A DNA stretch of 25,495 nucleotides, from the NCBI GenBank assembly GCA_964612965.1, contig CAZTGB010000010.1, positions 1 through 25,495 of the forward strand. Reading direction: 5' to 3'. The stretch's first letter is position 1; every line of letters starts with the position of its first letter. Made by a program: the position numbers and the translations under genes. Under the pieces are notes generated by a model. It ran no database searches and had not been told where the DNA came from. It was given only the letters and a program-made list of their open reading frames with translations. Shown here piece after piece: positions 21,842 through 25,495 of the stretch. The DNA comes from CAZTGB01 sp964612965. Lineage in GTDB: Bacteria; Patescibacteriota; Microgenomatia; UBA8517.

Positions 21842-22437
21842 GATAGAAAAGAATGAAAACTCATTATAAGCGCAACGACAAACCCCTCCATCCCATCCAA
21901 AAAACCAAGCCTAAACACCATATTGTATACAAACTTCCCAACAGGCCAAATAATAATTTTGAGTAAACTTGACCTTTTACCCTCCAATTCAAGCGCTTTG
22001 GCATGAAGAGTAGAAAAATAATTAATGTTTTTAATAAAAGTTCGCAAATCCTTATGAGGATAATGTAATAATGGATTCTTTAAACTTCCTTTCTTTCCAT
22101 CAATTTTCCAGGTTTCATGAACAGATCTTTCCCACCTTCCAGCATCTCTTTTTCCAAGCCTCAAAAGTTGAGAGTTACCAAACCATCCATACTTAGAAAA
22201 TTCACCATACCTTAGTTCTTTACCAAACATGTAATCCCTCCTTGTCACAAAGAAACCATCATAACTATTATCTTTTATAACCTCCTCTATTTCATTTTTC
22301 AAATCTTTTGAAGTTACTTCATCAGGATCAACAAAAAACACCCAATCTGACTTCGAGTTTGAAAGAAGTTTGTTTCTTTCACTGGCAAAGTCAGTTACAC
22401 CATCCTTTTTAAGAGTGATTATTTCAAATATTTCCAT
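21811..22437 (-). CDS. GT2-type glycosyltransferase lacking the usual N-terminus
   Basis: 208 residues. The middle matches WaaE/KdtX-like family 2 enzymes: FASERNKLLSNSKSDWVFFVDPDE, with DPDE as the metal-binding DxD motif, then RRDYMFGKELRYGEF, SVHETW and LLHYPHKDLRTF. A C-terminal hydrophobic stretch (about 165-195) may contact the membrane. The normal first ~45 residues (a start such as hydrophobic strand plus NEE, and the nucleotide-binding VDSGSTD) are absent. The start at 22437 lies inside the end of the flippase gene (19-nt overlap), with no room upstream in this frame. Either a truncated enzyme or a short family variant. Confidence 0.8.
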   Translation of the reverse strand: MEIFEIITLKKDGVTDFASERNKLLSNSKSDWVFFVDPDEVTSKDLKNEIEEVIKDNSYDGFFVTRRDYMFGKELRYGEFSKYGWFGNSQLLRLGKRDAGRWERSVHETWKIDGKKGSLKNPLLHYPHKDLRTFIKNINYFSTLHAKALELEGKRSSLLKIIIWPVGKFVYNMVFRLGFLDGMEGFVVALIMSFHSFLSWSKLYFLRS

Positions 22438-23636
22438 GCAAAATAAATTAAAATGGGAAGACTGGAAAAAGCAGCTATTATTGCTGCAAACCCAGCCCCC
22501 AAAATCCCAAAAATTGAAATTAACGGATAGATAGAGATAACCAAAACCACAGCCCTAACAAATGTTGTTAATGTTACAATCTTTTGCTTTTCAATGCCCA
22601 AAAATAATGAAAAAAACGAATTCGTTATAGCTTTAGTAACTCCGTAAATTGCCAAAATCTGAAGTATCGGAACCGCAGAAAGCCAATTATTTCCAAGTAG
22701 GATTCCGACAATTTGTTTTGGAAAATAAAAAACAACCGATCCAAAAACTAATACAAAAACACTAATAACAAAAAGTGTTTTTAAAAATGCTGTTCTTATT
22801 CGTCTTTTGTCTCCTCCCATCTCAACATAAACAGGAAAAGTAACTTTATTAAATATTTCTCCAACTTCAGAAGCTGGCATAGATGCAATCCTGTATGCCT
22901 GCTGATAAATTCCAAGTGACTGAGTTCCCAAAATTCTTCCAACAAAGATGTCATCAACATTCTCAAACAAATAATTAAAAACAGATGCCCCAGTAATCCA
23001 TTTACCAACAGTTATAACTTTTCTAACCTTTACCCAATTTAATGAGAATTTGGGCTTTGGAGAAAAAATAACAAAAGACAAAATAACCTCAACTAATGCC
23101 GCAATAAGCATTCCCCAAATAAGTGAATTTTCAGATCTGGTAAAAAAGGTAATTGATACTGCGGAGGCCGTATCAATAAAAAATAAAAATGCTTCATAAT
23201 AATATTGTTTATTAAACTGCAAACTTTTCTGAAATTTAATCACACTCGGATTTATAAATCCTCGAATTAATGGGACAAATGAAGTTAAATATAAAATCTG
23301 GTATGCCTTAGGGGAGCTAAAAAAGGAAGCGATTAGAGGTGTAAAAATAATGATTAAAATACAAATTGTGACTCCACGAAATATAGAAACTACCCAAGCA
23401 CTGTCTACATATTCATCAATTTTATCCTTCCCTTGAATTAAAAATATATTAATTCCCGTTTCGGTCAGCGTTTCCAAAAATCCCAGTACTATAGTAGCAA
23501 TTCCATATATTCCAAATTGAGTAGGGAGTAAGATTCTTGCTAAAATTGCCGTCTTAACAATCACAAGCCCACGGGTTGTTGCACGCAAACCAGCCATCCA
23601 AGAAATACCCTTAAAAGCTCTTTCAAAATATCCCAT
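22419..23636 (-). CDS. Wzx-type polysaccharide flippase
   Basis: 405 residues, about 12 TM segments; MOP/polysaccharide-transporter superfamily. The N-terminal FKGISWMAGLRATTRGLVIVK and ILLPTQFGIYGIATIVLGFLE, and the central VDDIFVGRILGTQSLGIYQQAYRIA segment are typical of WzxC-like exporters. Moves lipid-linked saccharide units across the membrane. Located between two glycosyltransferases; 4 nt after the preceding GT2 stop. No Shine-Dalgarno. Confidence 0.92.
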   Translation of the reverse strand: MGYFERAFKGISWMAGLRATTRGLVIVKTAILARILLPTQFGIYGIATIVLGFLETLTETGINIFLIQGKDKIDEYVDSAWVVSIFRGVTICILIIIFTPLIASFFSSPKAYQILYLTSFVPLIRGFINPSVIKFQKSLQFNKQYYYEAFLFFIDTASAVSITFFTRSENSLIWGMLIAALVEVILSFVIFSPKPKFSLNWVKVRKVITVGKWITGASVFNYLFENVDDIFVGRILGTQSLGIYQQAYRIASMPASEVGEIFNKVTFPVYVEMGGDKRRIRTAFLKTLFVISVFVLVFGSVVFYFPKQIVGILLGNNWLSAVPILQILAIYGVTKAITNSFFSLFLGIEKQKIVTLTTFVRAVVLVISIYPLISIFGILGAGFAAIIAAFSSLPILIYFAWKYLK

Positions 23637-23640
23637 TAGC

Positions 23641-24594
23641 CTATTTTCTCAGTAGTCCCACCAAAAATCCATACATAACTGCAAAATCAGAAGTTATTTG
23701 AACAATCGGAAGATAAATCTTAGCTCCCCAATTTCTAATCACATCTCTCCATTTCCAAATCGGATAAATTAAATAAAGAATTATTAAAGAAAATAAAAAT
23801 AGGGGACTAACGTTACCCAAAACAGTCTGAATTAAAATAAAAAGTCCTATTAAATATCTTATATAGATAAATGATATCTTAATATTGTGCGACGAAAATT
23901 GTTTAGAGGGATGCCACCAGATTCCAACTTGAGCGTCACCCTTTGCATAAAAAAAGAATTTCTTAAGTGAGTCTTTCAAATTAAAAGTTCCGACCTCCTC
24001 CCATTTAGCTCTCGCCTCCCCTACTCTGACAATTCGGGATTTATTTTTGACGGCAGTATAAAAAAATAATGTATCCTCACCCGCCCTATCTAATTTTTCC
24101 GAATAGCCACCAATTTCCTCCCAAAGTTCCTTTCTAAAAGCCACTGATCTGGCAGAAGGTAAGAAAGTTGAAGGATCAAATCTTTCAGGGGGTACTCCAT
24201 GATACACATTCATAGCCTCCTGTAATGAATTATTTGCAACCATATCATAAAAACCGGCCACCAGATCCACACTTTCGTCTTTAAACGGATTTGTAATCAT
24301 CTCTAACCAGTCGCGCTTTGCAATACACCCAGCGTCAATTTGAGCAATAATTGGAAAACGAGCCAACTCAATGGATGTATTTCTCCCCTTTGCTATCGTT
24401 CCTTTTTCAATCACGAATCTTATCCTTTTTTCTTTCTTTTGATAATGTTTAATTATTTCAACAGTGTGATCACTCGANNNNNNNNNNNNNNNNNNNNNNN
24501 NNNNNGGTTTTTTAGTTTGAGTTAAAAGAGAATCAAGTAAACGTGTTATCGCACCTTCCTCATTTAAAACGGTTATACAAATTGATATATTCAT
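23641..24594 (-). CDS. GT2 glycosyltransferase with C-terminal membrane anchors (contains N gap)
   Basis: 317 residues as drawn. N-terminal GT-A fold: SICITVLNEEGAITRLLDSLL, then the gap at the place of the usual VDGGSSD motif, SSDHTVEII, the metal region AQIDAGCIAKRDWLE, SVAFRKELWEEIGGY and AGEDTLFFY. Two or three hydrophobic segments follow (about 240-315). Adds a sugar to a membrane-linked glycan on the cytoplasmic face. The frame stays open across the 28-N gap, so the gene is probably intact. The start overlaps the GT4 gene end by 35 nt. Confidence 0.9.
   Translation of the reverse strand: MNISICITVLNEEGAITRLLDSLLTQTKKXXXXXXXXXXSSDHTVEIIKHYQKKEKRIRFVIEKGTIAKGRNTSIELARFPIIAQIDAGCIAKRDWLEMITNPFKDESVDLVAGFYDMVANNSLQEAMNVYHGVPPERFDPSTFLPSARSVAFRKELWEEIGGYSEKLDRAGEDTLFFYTAVKNKSRIVRVGEARAKWEEVGTFNLKDSLKKFFFYAKGDAQVGIWWHPSKQFSSHNIKISFIYIRYLIGLFILIQTVLGNVSPLFLFSLIILYLIYPIWKWRDVIRNWGAKIYLPIVQITSDFAVMYGFLVGLLRK
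24478..24505. other. Assembly gap (28 N) inside the GT2 gene
   Basis: Run of 28 N, at the codons for the nucleotide-binding loop of the glycosyltransferase. Confidence 0.98.
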
Positions 24595-25474
24595 TTGATA
24601 CTTTTTCCCAAGTAGGGATTTTTTTTACTTTCTCAATATCACTCCAATAATCTTCTTTTAATTGATTATTTGCAAAGGTTATGGTTTTACACTTTAGTGA
24701 TTTGGCTTCAATATAACTCAGGTATCCCCCAGGAACACAAACACTCGCGCGTTTTAAAAAGGAGGTTGGATCAATAAACCCCAAAACCCTTCCATATTTC
24801 AAGCACTCCTCATGTAAACTTCCATCTCCAATAAAATCAACTTGATATTTGTTGTTTTTCGCAAGCCACTTAAAAAATTCAGGCGTTCCAGTATCCTTTT
24901 CCAGTCTTCCCAAAAAAACTAAGTAGTTTTTGACTTTTTTATCATGATTTTCTGTCTTATCTACCCCCCCATAATTCGGTGTCCCACCGTAAATAATTTT
25001 ATTAGCCTTAATTCCATAATATTTTTCTATATATTTACCAATTGCTATTGTTTTTGCAGAAAAGAAGCTCGCCATTCTTTTAAGAATGATATTTTTAAAT
25101 GGAATAGGATAAATTCCTTCCCAACCATGGAAGGTTGTAAAAACTTTTTTAAAAGGAAATAAAAATTTAAATGGCAAGTACCAAATAAACACGTCATGGC
25201 AGTGAATAATGTCAGATTGTTTAATCAAATCTCTGTTTTTCCAAAGCCATTTCCAAATTGAAATCAAACCCTTGATTTTTTCGTGAGGATATTCAAACCT
25301 ACGTATCTTTATTCCCCCAAAATCTTCCTTATCCTTCAAATCATTCTCATATCTCTCAGTAGCTACAACTACTTCATGTTTTTTAGAAATTAAATTCTTA
25401 GCCACCTCATAAACATGCTTCTCCACTCCGCCAATATGCGGATAAAAATAATGACTTAAAAACAATATTTTCAT
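24560..25474 (-). CDS. GT4 glycosyltransferase (GT-B fold), short
   Basis: 304 residues, shorter than the usual 350-400. N-terminal LFLSHYFYPHIGGVEKHVYEVA is the typical GT4 acceptor-side start; DIIHCHDVFIWYLP and VFTTFHGWEG follow; the donor-side domain begins LVFLGRLEKDTG and has VDFIGDGS, VLGFID and GGYLSYIEAKSLKCKTI, where the E-x7-E region is much reduced. Probably transfers a hexose in surface glycan assembly. First gene of the polysaccharide operon inside this window; upstream genes may lie beyond the edge. Confidence 0.88.
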   Translation of the reverse strand: MKILFLSHYFYPHIGGVEKHVYEVAKNLISKKHEVVVATERYENDLKDKEDFGGIKIRRFEYPHEKIKGLISIWKWLWKNRDLIKQSDIIHCHDVFIWYLPFKFLFPFKKVFTTFHGWEGIYPIPFKNIILKRMASFFSAKTIAIGKYIEKYYGIKANKIIYGGTPNYGGVDKTENHDKKVKNYLVFLGRLEKDTGTPEFFKWLAKNNKYQVDFIGDGSLHEECLKYGRVLGFIDPTSFLKRASVCVPGGYLSYIEAKSLKCKTITFANNQLKEDYWSDIEKVKKIPTWEKVSNEYINLYNRFK

Positions 25475-25495
25475 TTCTTAATAGCAAAAATTATT

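Noticed and set aside
1..25495. Alternative genetic code (TGA as glycine)
   Set aside because: TGA ends polX, the flavoprotein and the Ig-like protein at their natural C-termini, and no in-frame TGA occurs inside conserved domains.
1..25495. CRISPR array, Cas genes or prophage
   Set aside because: No regularly spaced direct repeats and no Cas, integrase, terminase or capsid-like proteins.

Overview
The window is an AT-rich piece of a bacterial chromosome, most likely from the Candidate Phyla Radiation (Patescibacteria), perhaps a Microgenomates-type lineage. The reasons are compact genes with overlapping ends, many small hypothetical membrane proteins, no -CCA on two of the three tRNA genes, a tRNA with a self-splicing intron, and a gene mix (PolX with PHP domain, LemA/HtpX, GatCAB, surface-polysaccharide genes) typical of these genomes. 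TGA acts as a stop at natural protein ends (18740-18742, 20792-20794), so the TGA=Gly code of Gracilibacteria/Absconditabacteria is excluded. The lineage is inference; no marker gene here settles it. The sequence is a scaffold with two N gaps (3457-3466 inside dnaE, 24478-24505 inside a glycosyltransferase).

Layout. 1-9260 is all on the minus strand. One probable operon runs gatC-gatA-MFS exporter-gatB-GGDEF-dnaE, followed by rplS and a superoxide dismutase cut by the window edge; the last two have their own promoters. gatB is broken by a frameshift plus a small deletion. 9352-10605 is a lone plus-strand Tat-signal protein. 10602-14057 (minus) holds lemA, a HicB-like small gene, htpX, and polX. 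14105-15609 (plus) holds a 62-aa protein, an EamA transporter and a small gene with a TA-repeat frameshift. 15644-15922 (minus) is tRNA-Asp(GUC), interrupted in its anticodon by a 203-nt group I intron. 16045-17394 holds a GC-richer 4-TM protein, a LysM protein, long inverted repeats, an IS200/IS605-like end remnant and a decayed tRNA-Gly copy, followed by intact tRNA-Gly(CCC). 17502-20794 holds a small membrane protein, a 59-aa Cys-rich protein divergent from a ferredoxin-reductase-like flavoprotein, an M29 aminopeptidase, tRNA-Thr(CGU) and an Ig-like surface protein that starts 4 nt after the tRNA. 20771-25474 (minus) is a surface-polysaccharide operon: GT4, GT2, Wzx-type flippase, N-terminally short GT2, Wzy/O-antigen-ligase-like protein.

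The strongest theme is transcription and translation starts. Nearly every gene that leads a transcription unit has a good -10 box ending only 5-15 nt (most often 5-7 nt) before its start codon, which implies leaderless or near-leaderless mRNAs. Most of these boxes carry a TG dinucleotide directly before, or one base before, the hexamer. Shine-Dalgarno sequences are instead seen at some internal operon genes (gatB, GGDEF) and at two genes with full -35/-10 promoters (16045 and 16652). Together with the tRNA-Asp intron and the tRNA-Thr/mRNA junction, this makes RNA start and processing the most interesting biology of the window.
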